In this document: positions 54,160-62,532 of the stretch, piece by piece
Numbering within the stretch: position 1 is the first letter of the stretch
Layout of the letters: each line of letters starts with the position of its first letter
Assembly (NCBI GenBank): GCA_905221605.1
Contig: CAJNDS010002210.1
Coordinates: 517,075-581,074, forward strand
Direction: 5' to 3'
Length of the DNA stretch: 64,000 nucleotides
Origin: Symbiodinium natans
Lineage: Eukaryota > Sar > Dinophyceae > Suessiales > Symbiodiniaceae
Translations under genes and position numbers: made by a program
Notes under the pieces: generated by a model
What the model saw: only the letters and a program-made list of their open reading frames with translations
The model's database searches: none
What the model was told of the DNA's origin: nothing

Positions 54160-55224
54160 CACTATTTATGGTCTGTAGTTGGACTGCGCTGCTTAACATG
54201 GGCGGTGGGGCGTTGCTCAGAGAGCATTGCCTATCGGGCTGTAGACGGCAGCTGACGGATTCCCGAGTCTGCGAGAGAGAGAGAGAGAGAGAGAGTGGTT
54301 TGGGGCTTTAGGGGTTTAGGGGTTTGGGAAACCCTGCCTCCTGGCGCTTGCATTCGTCCTGCGCTGAGGCGTTTTCGCTGTGAGCGGGCGCAGAGCAACC
54401 TCTCGAGACCTGGATCCCACACCCCCCAAGGTGAACGCATCAAGCCTGGAAAGGTCCCAATCTCAGAACCTAAGCCCAAAACCCTCAACCCGAAACACTA
54501 AACCCTATACCCCAAACCCTAAACACATGTTCAGGATTTGGGGGTTTAGTGAGTGAGGGTCGAAGGGCTCTAGGGATCAGGGCCTTTCGGGTCTAGGAAT
54601 ACTCGGGGCTTAAGGATCTCTAGCCTATACGCTAAGCCCTAACCCTTAGTCTGCCAGGGTGTCTAAAGACAACCCAAATCCCGAAACCCTAACCCCGAAA
54701 TCCTAAACCCTAAACCCTAAACCAAAAAACCTGTACCAAAATCCCACACTACCAAGGGCTTGGCTGGTGTCCCTGAGAATGACCTGTTTAGGGCTCAGGG
54801 TGTAGGGTTTAGGGCTTAGGGTTGTCGACCTTTTTTCGGACCTTCACTGTCCCTGTCCTAAATCCCTAAATCCCTAAATCCCTAAACCCTAAACCCTAAA
54901 CCCTAAACCTATAATTTCATCCTAAACCCGAAGAGTTTGCGAGGTGCAAAGGGAGGCTTGCTCGCGGGGGCACGAAGTGCCAACCACGATGCGGTAGAGA
55001 AGCAGCTCCTAGACCCATAGAAGATCCCTCTGCCTTGGGGAGCCTCCTGTCGTAAACATCGTAAACATCCCCTAAACCCTAAGCCCTAAGCCCTAAGCCC
55101 TAAACCCTAAACCCCTGATTTTTCATTTCAATCTTGCCACTTTTGCCACCAGGCAACTGTAGAGATTCCAGGCGTGCTGAGCGGGACTCTCTCACACCCC
55201 CTCCAAACCCGTCACTACCTTGGT
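54160..55224. other. Non-coding mosaic
   Basis: (GA)n at 54270-54296, CCCTAAA words at 54480-54525, 54690-54722 and 54855-54910, and 55070-55110. Nothing else supported. Confidence 0.45.
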
Positions 55225-55345
55225 TACTCAATGAGCCCTAAAAGGGTTTAGGGTTTGGGTAGGGTTTAGGGTTTATGGTCCATATACACCGATAGGGCTT
55301 ATAATTTCATAGGGTACATGACCCCAGTTCGAGGATTCACCAGCA
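55225..55345. mobile_element. F2 copy 3, with telomeric words inserted
   Basis: AATGAGCCCTAAAAGGG, GTTTATGGTCCATATACACC, GGCTTATAATTTCATAGGG and TACATGACCCCA match the F2 interior. Two extra TTTAGGG-like words sit near the left arm. Confidence 0.55.
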
Positions 55346-57240
55346 CATATACGGATGAGGTCTTCCATGCATCTGGAAGGTCGAGGCCGTAACAGCACAC
55401 CGATTCGGGGAATCATACTTGTCACCATAGCCGTCGTAGGCCCTCAGTCCCTTTTTTTGAGGGCTTAGGTTCCCCTACAAGCCCCTTATAGACAAAAAGG
55501 CTACCTTTTTTTCCTAGGTTAATCTTGGGTTTTGGTTACCAATTGCATGTGCAGCCTTTTTAGCCTAGTAGAAAGCCTTGGCCCCAGTTCAGGGATGGTC
55601 CTAAACTGTCAAAAGCTTAGGCTCCTAAATCCGAAAATGGTGGATTCTCTGAATGGGGGCCCTTTTGGGGTCCTTATTTTGTGGTCCTCATTATAATGCC
55701 GCCCCGATTGTTTCGGGCACCCAAACTGGGACCTTAATTTAGAGAACTCACCAAATGTCTTCGGGCTTAACTATCGCCTAGGAAATTCCAAACAAAAAAC
55801 GCCTCAGCAAAAGGCACTCCGTGAATCGCCATGGGTTGAGGGTTGAGGGTTTAGGTTTGAGGGTTTACAGGAAACCTTCAATGTCAGGTGTGAACGCTAA
55901 ATCCTCAAACCTCTCCCTAAAGCCTAAACCCGAAACCCTAAACCCTAAACCCTGGAGACACAGTCCCGGAACTCGCTTGGATCTGCCTGTACAGCTATCA
56001 GAACATTAGAAACAAAGTGCCTTGCGCCGGTGCGGGTTCAGGGTTCAGGGTTTAGGGTTTAGGGTTTAGGGTTTAGGGTTTATGGTTTAGGGTTTGGGGT
56101 CTTCGGCTAAATTTTTGGGTGTAAGGGATCTTGGGTTTGGGGTTTGGGTTTTAGGGCTTTGGGGCTTGAGGTCCAACCCTAAGCTGAAGCCCTAAACGCG
56201 TGGAAGCCCTCGACCTTCTTCCGCATTTGGGGGGGCCCCACTCTTATCCCCTCTATATAACCAGTATACTTGCCTTATGTAGTCCCTTATATACCTAAGC
56301 AACCCTTAAAATAGCCCCCTAAATCCTAAACCCTAAACCCTAAACCCTAAACCCTAAACCCTAAACCCCCAAAGAGCACCTAAGGTCCCTTTTTCAGGGT
56401 CCCCTCCTTTAGTCCTTGAACAATTGTGCCTCCCAGCTTCTCAGCTTTTTTCTGAGGCAACCGAAGCGAGGTCACCCCTTTGGCAATCTAGAAGCTGAAG
56501 TCTTCGGTTTAGGGTTTAGGGTTTAGGGTTTAGGGTTTAGGGTTTAGGGTTTAGGGTTTAGGGTTTAGGGTTTGGGTGTTGGGTTTTGGGTTTTGGGTCT
56601 AGGGGTTTGTATGACTGTGGCTGACAGATTGCACGAGGGGGGTTCGTGCCCGCCCCTTGTTTTGGTCTGGGAGTTTAGGGTTTAGGGTGTATGGTTTCGG
56701 GTTTAGGGTTTAGGGTTTAGGGTCTAGGCTTGCATGGAGTAGCTTTTGCACAGTGAGGCTCAAGCGCAGTTTCACACAGACAAGCGCCCCAGAGCCAAGG
56801 CTGCACGATGCTCAAGCCCAAGCCCCATAGACATGAAGCTTAAACCCTGTACCCTATTCCCTACACAGCCTGAAGCCTAAACCCTAAACATCCCTCAACC
56901 CTAAACTCCACACTCTAAACCCCAAACCTAAACAGGTGGAAGTTCGATAGGTGTGTGGCTTCCTCCTGAGCCCCTGACTGTCGGCAAAGGGACATGAAGA
57001 AATGGAAACATTTGCGACTCGTTACCGACGCAAATCTGGCAAATGGAACGCTGGAATCAGCTCTTGCCCGAAACCCTTTTTTGACAAAAAACCCGGTTTT
57101 CCCAAAGCACAATACAAACCCCTTACAAGCATCCCTTTGTCGCTAAACCCTAAACCCTAAACCTTAAATTTAAGAGCCTCCGGATCAAGCCGCCGACCCC
57201 GCAGGAGAACAAGTTTAAGGTTTGGGGTTTGGTGATTTTG
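55346..57240. other. Non-coding mosaic
   Basis: 55640-55790 holds palindromic words (GGACCTTAATTTAGAGAACT) resembling F4/F6 elements. Telomeric tracts lie at 56036-56100, 56330-56366 and 56505-56572. No gene supported. Confidence 0.45.
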
Positions 57241-57480
57241 TTTGCGGTTCCTGTTGGGGGGGGCGGGGGGGGGCGGGTGGGGGGGGTGGGGTGGGTGTGG
57301 GGGGTGGGGGGGGGGGGTGGGGTGGGGGGGGGGGCGGTAGGGGGGGGTAGATTGGGGGGGGTGTGCGAAAACGCCTATGGTCCATGAGTTTACGCGGTGT
57401 GGGTGGCCTTCCTCCACGGAAAAGCTGGCGGGGTACCCCCCCCCCCCTACCCCCCCGCGTTTTGGGGGGGGGGGTAAGGA
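57241..57480. repeat. G-rich low-complexity block and hairpin
   Basis: 57250-57362 is almost entirely G with single T or C. 57433-57475 is a C run facing a G run (CCCCCCGCGTTTTGGGGGG). The long Pro-rich minus-strand frames here (57157-57514) are products of this block and not genes. Confidence 0.85.
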
Positions 57481-58619
57481 GGGAAAGAGGGAGGTTTTCA
57501 CCTCCTTTTCCCATCCAACACGCCGCCAGGGTCGGCGGACCTAAACCCTGAACCCTGAACCCTTAAACCCTAAACCCTAAACCCTATAACGGCCAAGCAG
57601 ACCCCAAAACGCTCGCTGTGCCGTGCCACCATGTCCTCCTGGCACAGCGCCGTGGCTCGGGACCTGGCAGCTTTCATCAAGGTGCCCTGGGCTTGACCGT
57701 ACACGTATTTAACTCTAGGTAACCCCTAGGGACATTTTACATATCCCTTATTGGGTTTAAGAGGATCATATTCAGGAATATTTTTCAGAGGGTTTTAAGG
57801 GCCATCCTAGAACTGGTTTTTGTGCTATTCCGTATATTCACTTCACAGATGTGCATTGTAGATGAGATAGGGATAAACAGCGGGCTACGGCTTTATGTAA
57901 TTTAACAAGCGTACTGCAGGGTCTTAGTGCTGTGCTTCTTAAACTAGAAGAAAGTGCTACTCTTGAAGTGCGCACCAGGCCCGCACGGTACATTCCCTTT
58001 CCTAGGGGCCCATTCTGTCTTGCCGGCCCTGTAGAGGTAGCGCAGGTGTCAGCAAGAACAACAAGATTTTTTAGTTCTGAGGGTTTACCGTCAACCTAAG
58101 CCCTAAAAACCCTAAAGTATCCAAATGAGAGATGAAGCCAAAACCCCAAACCCTAAAGTATCCAAGCAGAGATGAAGTCATCTTTGGTCCATGTTCCGTG
58201 ATCGACCCCCCCCCCCCCCCCCCCCCCGGATTCTTAGTAGGGATCGAGGGAATGAGGGCCCTATATAGACCCTTTAAGGGATTCTGAAGCGCCCTCATTC
58301 CCTGATTCCTTATTTGGAACCAGCCAGTCCCAGGAGCAAGGTGGGACCGTCGGATCCGAGAGGCTGCAACCTTTCTATTCTCGGCATCCTGCGCACAGGC
58401 ATGGGGAGACCAAAACGCTGAGGTCTCTGCGGTTTAGGGTTTAGGGTTTGGGGTTTAGAGTTTAGGGTTTAGTTTTTAGGGCATTGCTCTCAGCTAGCTT
58501 GTCCGAGCCTGGGTTTAAAAGGGTGCAACTCGCCCCGGAAATGTCTTCTTAAGTCTTCAGCGGTGGCATGGGTTTCGGCTGCATCCTTGGCCACTAGAGG
58601 CTGCTGTCCCCACAGCTTT
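57481..58619. other. Non-coding
   Basis: Telomeric words at 57540-57588 and 58437-58480, poly-C of about 22 at 58206-58227, inverted repeat AGGGAATGAGGGC / GCCCTCATTCCCT at 58247-58303. 57690-58070 is unique and featureless. Confidence 0.5.
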
Positions 58620-58718
58620 GTCATAGTGGGATAAAATTGTTTTCATGTTTGAAGGGTACTTAAACACAATAAGGCATAGAAATTATAATTGTTAATACTA
58701 TCCCAACTAAGAGCTAGA
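58620..58718. mobile_element. F5 copy 2
   Basis: GTCATAGTGGGATAA, GGGTACTTAAACACAATAAG and ACTATCCCAACTAAGAGCTA parallel 3557-3636. Confidence 0.5.
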
Positions 58719-58766
58719 CAAACCGCAGGTCTGCCATCACAAACCTAGTGGAGTTCTGCAGAGCTT

Positions 58767-58863
58767 TTCCCGATCTTCTCCGCATTTCGAAGGAGGGGGT
58801 TTAGGGTTGTTTAGGGTTTAGGGTCTAGGTTTATTCCCGATCTTCTCTGCATTTCGAAGGAGG
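58767..58863. repeat. Telomeric insert between 30-bp direct repeats
   Basis: TTCCCGATCTTCTC(C/T)GCATT, continuing to TCGAAGGAGG, occurs at 58767-58796 and 58834-58863 with one mismatch. Between them is only GGGTTTAGGGTTGTTTAGGG and similar telomeric words. The simplest reading is insertion of telomeric sequence with duplication of 30 bp of target. Confidence 0.85.
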
Positions 58864-58984
58864 AGGGCTCTCGTCACTGGAAGTTGCAGGCGGCACCTGG
58901 CACGGGTGCCTTGGAAAAGTTTCATTTAAATGGCCCCCAAGTTTGTTCTTACCCCTGCTCAAGACCACCTGGCTTGGCAATCTG

Positions 58985-59128
58985 TACTTGGAGGTTCATG
59001 GTACTTATCACCCCATGATAACTGCACTTATAGCCCACTTTCAAGCCCTTTAAGTGCCCCAAGATGGTTCTAATCGGGTTATGAGAACAGTTATCATTGG
59101 GTTTTTTTGTACCATGAACCTCCAGGTA
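58985..59128. mobile_element. F1 copy D, candidate intron (introner)
   Basis: Terminal inverted repeats TACTTGGAGGTTCATGGTAC and GTACCATGAACCTCCAGGTA. The GT at 58984-58985 and the CAG ending at 59125 give a GT-AG intron of 142 bp within the element. With that splice, the open frame 58815-58983 joins the frame of the downstream gene without a stop (codon split T|GT). In the other F1 copies the right end reads CCAAG; here CCAGG creates the AG acceptor. Frame agreement could be chance. Confidence 0.6.
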
Positions 59129-60873
59129 GAGGTACTGGGAACTTGGACAGCATCACTGTGGCGGCCAAGCTAGCTGTCTTCATCTCTACAGCAGAGAGAC
59201 CACTTCTCGGCAGTGACCTGCCGGGCTTCTACCATTTGAATCCAGAGTACAGAGAATTCATATCCAGCAGCGGCGGGTTGCGACTCTTCTGTGACGACCA
59301 CCCTGGTCTGGTTTGTTACCATTGGCAGTACAATGAGATCCGGCTTCCTCAGCATTGCTGCTACTTCCTGCGCAACAAGTGCAGGTACAAGCGCAGTCAT
59401 GGCGAATTCTTGCATGATGCTTCAGTGTCGAGTGGTGCTGTTTGCTGTTCATATGGTCCTGCCTGCAAATCTGGCCACTGGCAAGAGGTAGAAAAGCTCG
59501 CGGCTGCAGAAGCATCGTCTCAGGATGCAGAGTCTATTGATTCGGAGACTGAGTGTGAGCATGAAGCAGACGCGTTGGAGCTGTCCGCGAGCCAGATTCG
59601 TTGGGCACACGACTCCATTGAAGTTCGCTTCAGGAACGGCAGGTTACTGGTGGATACGTTGAAGGAGCTTCTTTCTGGAGACCTGGAAGCGTGTGCCCTT
59701 CCAAAACTCTCAGTATGGCAGGAGGGAAATGTGTGGTTCGCTGTCACTGGCAACAGGCGGCTGTGGGTGCTCAGAGAACTCGCCAGAATGACCAACAGAG
59801 ATGTACGAGTTGCTGTGCGCCGATTAAGTTCAGGTGCTGCTAATTCGGCGTGGTTCCGTCGTATGTTCACAACAAGGACTCACGGAGAATCTGTGTGCTT
59901 TGTGGCGTTGAAGCATCATTTTCCAAGCATGGGATTTGCCCTAGCATCACTGGAGCCCTCCACGGCACCAAGCGCACAGGATTTAGAAATTGGCCACCTC
60001 CTGCAAGGCTCCCCGAAGGACAGTCGGCTGAATGCGTTGGAGGCATGGTTCAGCTCCTTTTCTGCAACATCCCGCATTCGAGCAAGGCCTGACTTGTTCT
60101 CAGTCTCGGGTTCTGGCCTGGTGGCTTTTGCAAGCCCAGTGCAGGGCACGTTTGTCAGCGCTCCGGCTGGCGCGAAGCTTCCGGAAGCCGGACAGGGCTC
60201 AGGCGAGCCGGCGTCGGAAAACTTTGGCCCCAAGTCGACGAGTCGATCGCTGGTGTGGAAGGCCAAGGCGGCCCATCCTCCGAAGGAGGATGCCATGGAG
60301 GATGCGTTTCAGGATCCCCTAAGGGAGCCCTCGCCGGGCTCTGGCACCCGCAGTCCGCAAGATTGCCGGAGCCGTGATGTCAACGAGGAGCAGCACAAGT
60401 GTGAACAATCCCAAGGTTCCCAGGGCAAGCAGCCGGTTCTCCATAAGGGCGAGCACGTTTCGGTGAAGAAGCACAGCGGCATGGGCTGTGCCATTGTGTC
60501 GTTCGAGGATGCCGAGGTGAGGCAGCGCATCCTGGTCAAGGGACCTCGGGAGGTCGGAGGTGTCAAGATCGACGTCGCTGCCCACGTGGATACCGCGACC
60601 TTGCGTGAGGCACCCAATGACCTGTTTGTGGCATGGGGCCGGCAGGCAGAGCGATCAACCCCTCTCTCCGCACAGGATCTGGCGAGGCATTTTGACGCAA
60701 GGTGTGAGGAGGTATGCAAGGAGCAGCAAGCAGGCATGAGAGCGGCCGCGAAGGCAGCTGAGGAGCCTGTCGAGGAGGGCGAATCCAGCCATGGCTTGGT
60801 GGATCGAGCTGCAGCGGCCGGCGCCTCTTCACGATGCATGTCTGACAGTCGAAAAGAAGCCTTATCTCTGTGA
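59126..60873 (+). CDS. Zinc-finger / ParB-like domain protein
   Basis: About 582 aa in one open exon. No ATG exists near its beginning (first in-frame Met is about 220 aa in), so the start is probably in an upstream exon joined across the F1 element. Counting from TTG 59107: residues 25-80 (GSDLPGFYHLNPEYREFISS, GGLRLFCDDHPGL) may be a small winged-helix module. C85, C92, H98 and H103 and then C114, C120 and H124 look like two CCCH-type zinc sites with substitutions. Residues 165-245 (VRFRNGRLLVDTLKELLSGD, FAVTGNRRLWVLREL) resemble the ParB/sulfiredoxin-like fold with its NRR signature. Residues 330-440 are disordered. The region 455-540 (KKHSGMGCAIVSFEDAEVRQ, NDLFVAWGRQAE) is conserved-looking but unassigned. 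Zinc fingers suggest RNA or DNA binding; the function is otherwise unknown. It is followed 88 bp later by the ATPase gene on the same strand. Confidence 0.75.
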
Positions 60874-60961
60874 TTCGTTTCTTCCGGTGCTGGCAGGAAG
60901 TAGTCGGTAGCAGACATAGCTACATGTAGGGTTAGCAATCATCAACCTAGCACCTCCTCAC
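60874..60961. other. Short intergenic spacer
   Basis: 88 bp between two head-to-tail genes, with several AG dinucleotides (for example GTAGGGTTAG) that could serve as spliced-leader acceptor sites, the usual way dinoflagellate mRNAs get their 5' end. Confidence 0.4.
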
Positions 60962-62532
60962 ATGATCAAGTTCCCGTGGTTGTTCAGCTCCGAGGTGCAG
61001 CCGCCTTCAGCTCGTGCTGCTTCGCCTGGGCGGCAGCCGTGCTCTTGCAGCCTGGACAGCCTCATCTCCAGGCTTCCAACTCGGATCTTGCAAGAGCTGG
61101 CTCCTCCGGATCTTGCGGCGCTTTTGCATTCAACCTGTGCACAGAAGCTGGTACTGCAGGAGGGCCGTCGCATCCAGGTCGTCCCATCTACCGGCTCGGA
61201 CTTGCGGAAACTTCCACAGGCTCAAGTCACGCATCAAGACTTAGTAGAGATTGCTGCAGAGCTTGGGCTATCGGGGGGGACAGGAATGTGCACAGCCATG
61301 CAGCCTGTAAACGGTGGCATACATCGTGTCAGCATCGGCTACAGCGTGCAGATGCGCATTGAGTCTTGCTTAGCCCATATGCAAACTTTAAAGTTCTTTC
61401 TTGGGTGTCCTTATTTTGAAGTAAACATGGGGCTTTCTTTGCCTAGTAAACATGGAGCTTTGCCCCCTTTCTTTTTTTTGTTTTTAATTCCATGGCTGTT
61501 GGAGATGCCAGATGTAAGGACTCGATCTCCTTTCATATCGGGCGGCTGCTGCCAGGAGTCAGCAACCCAGTACGCGGGCTCCTTCAAGCAGGGAGCTGCA
61601 TCTTCCTTGGGCCCTGCCGCAGTGGTAAGACCCTTGGGGCCCAAATGAAGCCATAAAAGGGCTTATGATACGGCTTATGGTTCATGTACCTTAATCGGTT
61701 TTCGAGTAGCATAGGGCCCTAAGCCCTTAACCCAAAATCCCAAGTTGAGGGTTCCTACGGTCCCCGAGGACCACTGCCCTCCGTGACGCCGCCAGCTTTT
61801 TGTCGAAGACCTGCCAGGTTATCGTCGTGGACTTCTTTGAGGAACTAAGGGTAGTTATATACCCTATACAAGTTAAGGGCCCATACATCAGGACCCTTTA
61901 AAGAGAAGAGAGTAAGGGGCCATATCAAGGGCCCATGAACCTACCCTTGGAAAGGAACTCCACCAGGGAGGCTTGGGTCTAGCCCAGCATGTGGTCAGCG
62001 CGAGCGCGACAGATCCGGTGCAAGTGATTTCGCAGGTGGTGGTTTCCGAAATTGGGGGTACCTTATTGGGGTCTTAGTCTTTACAAGAACGGGAATCCCA
62101 ATTGAGGGATCCGCTATTCTCGCAAGTCCCCAGGTTATCCATCAGCACGGTCCGGACGTCTGCGTGGCAGAGTTCCGACAAGCTTCCGACGCATTGGCTG
62201 CTGGGCGCATTTGCCGAGGTGCGGGCCTGCAGTTGATATGCTCAGCGCCTTGGCCGCTGAATGCCTTGGCTGAGTCGTTCTTCATGAGCGGATTTGGTGC
62301 TTATGTGCCCCCTTGCATCTCCTTCCCCTTTGTGGCCGCTGTCATGCTACGCCCGGAGATGGATTTTTGGCAGGTCTATCGCAATGTGCAAGCCACAGTT
62401 TGCTCGATGTCCTGGAACAAGACTTGCGCTACACACATGGCCCCGCAGAAGGAGGTTCTTTTTCCCACCTACGTCCACCTGAAGCCATTGCAGTCCCCAA
62501 TGGACCTGGAGAAGGCCGAACAAAAGGACTGA
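60962..62532 (+). CDS. Ycf45/SpoIIIAA-like P-loop ATPase, five exons
   Basis: Proposed exons: 60962-61360, 61519-61628, 61769-61850, 61967-62035 and 62134-62532. They total 1059 nt, all phases fit, and the product is 352 aa. Residues 31-133 (LDSLISRLPTRILQELAP, VTHQDLVEIAAELG, GGIHRVS) follow the family N-domain, including the LHRIS-type motif. HIGRLLPGV matches the RVGR box. Walker A is G164-PCRSGK-T171, TALRDAASFLS follows as in the family, and Walker B is VIVVD ending at D191. VISQVIHQHGPDVCVAEF and GLQLICSAP match the MIEAVENHMPEVIVIDEI and GVQLVGTAHG positions. The usual Asp-Glu of that second strand is replaced by AE, and the helix after the P-loop is intact. Cyanobacterial and plastid relatives are AAA-like ATPases of poorly known role, so plastid action is only a guess. 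No R3H domain is seen. The ATG is the first in frame; an upstream exon cannot be excluded. Confidence 0.72.
61361..61518 (+). other. Intron 1 of the ATPase gene (GA-AG)
   Basis: 158 bp, starting GAGTCTTGC and ending TGTAAG. Exon 1 ends ...MRI in phase 0, and exon 2 starts GACTCGATC (DSI). The near-repeat GAGTC/GACTC at the two borders resembles a target duplication. GA donors are known in dinoflagellates. The interior is not matched elsewhere in the window. Confidence 0.6.
61629..61768 (+). mobile_element. Intron 2 = F2 element (introner), GA-AG
   Basis: 140 bp between GGTAA and GACCACTGCC. Removing it restores G-K-T-T-A-L-R across the Walker A. GACC occurs at both borders. The insert begins CCTTGGGGCCCAAATGAAGC and ends GGTCCCCGAG, matching the F2 terminal inverted repeats. 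It carries TATGGTTCATGTACCTTAAT and GAGTAGCATAGGG, as in the F2 copies at 5462, 42458 and 55225. Confidence 0.75.
61851..61966 (+). mobile_element. Intron 3, F6-like (GT-AG)
   Basis: 116 bp from GTAGTTATATACCC to CTCCACCAG, phase 0. It has imperfect inverted ends (GGAACTAAGGGTAG and CTACCCTTGGAAAGGAACTC reach into the exon edge). The inner CAAGTTAAGGGCCCATAC matches 39669-39690. Confidence 0.55.
62036..62133 (+). mobile_element. Intron 4, F4-like (GT-AG)
   Basis: 98 bp from GTGGTGGTTTCCGAAATTGG to GCAAGTCCCCAG, phase 0. Removal joins VISQ to VIHQHGPD. CCGAAATTGGGGGTACC and CTTATTGGGGTC match the F4 element at 32245-32330. Confidence 0.7.

Noticed and set aside
57157-57514. Proline-rich minus-strand ORFs near 57.3 kb
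   Set aside because: They come from a poly-G block with no other coding signal.
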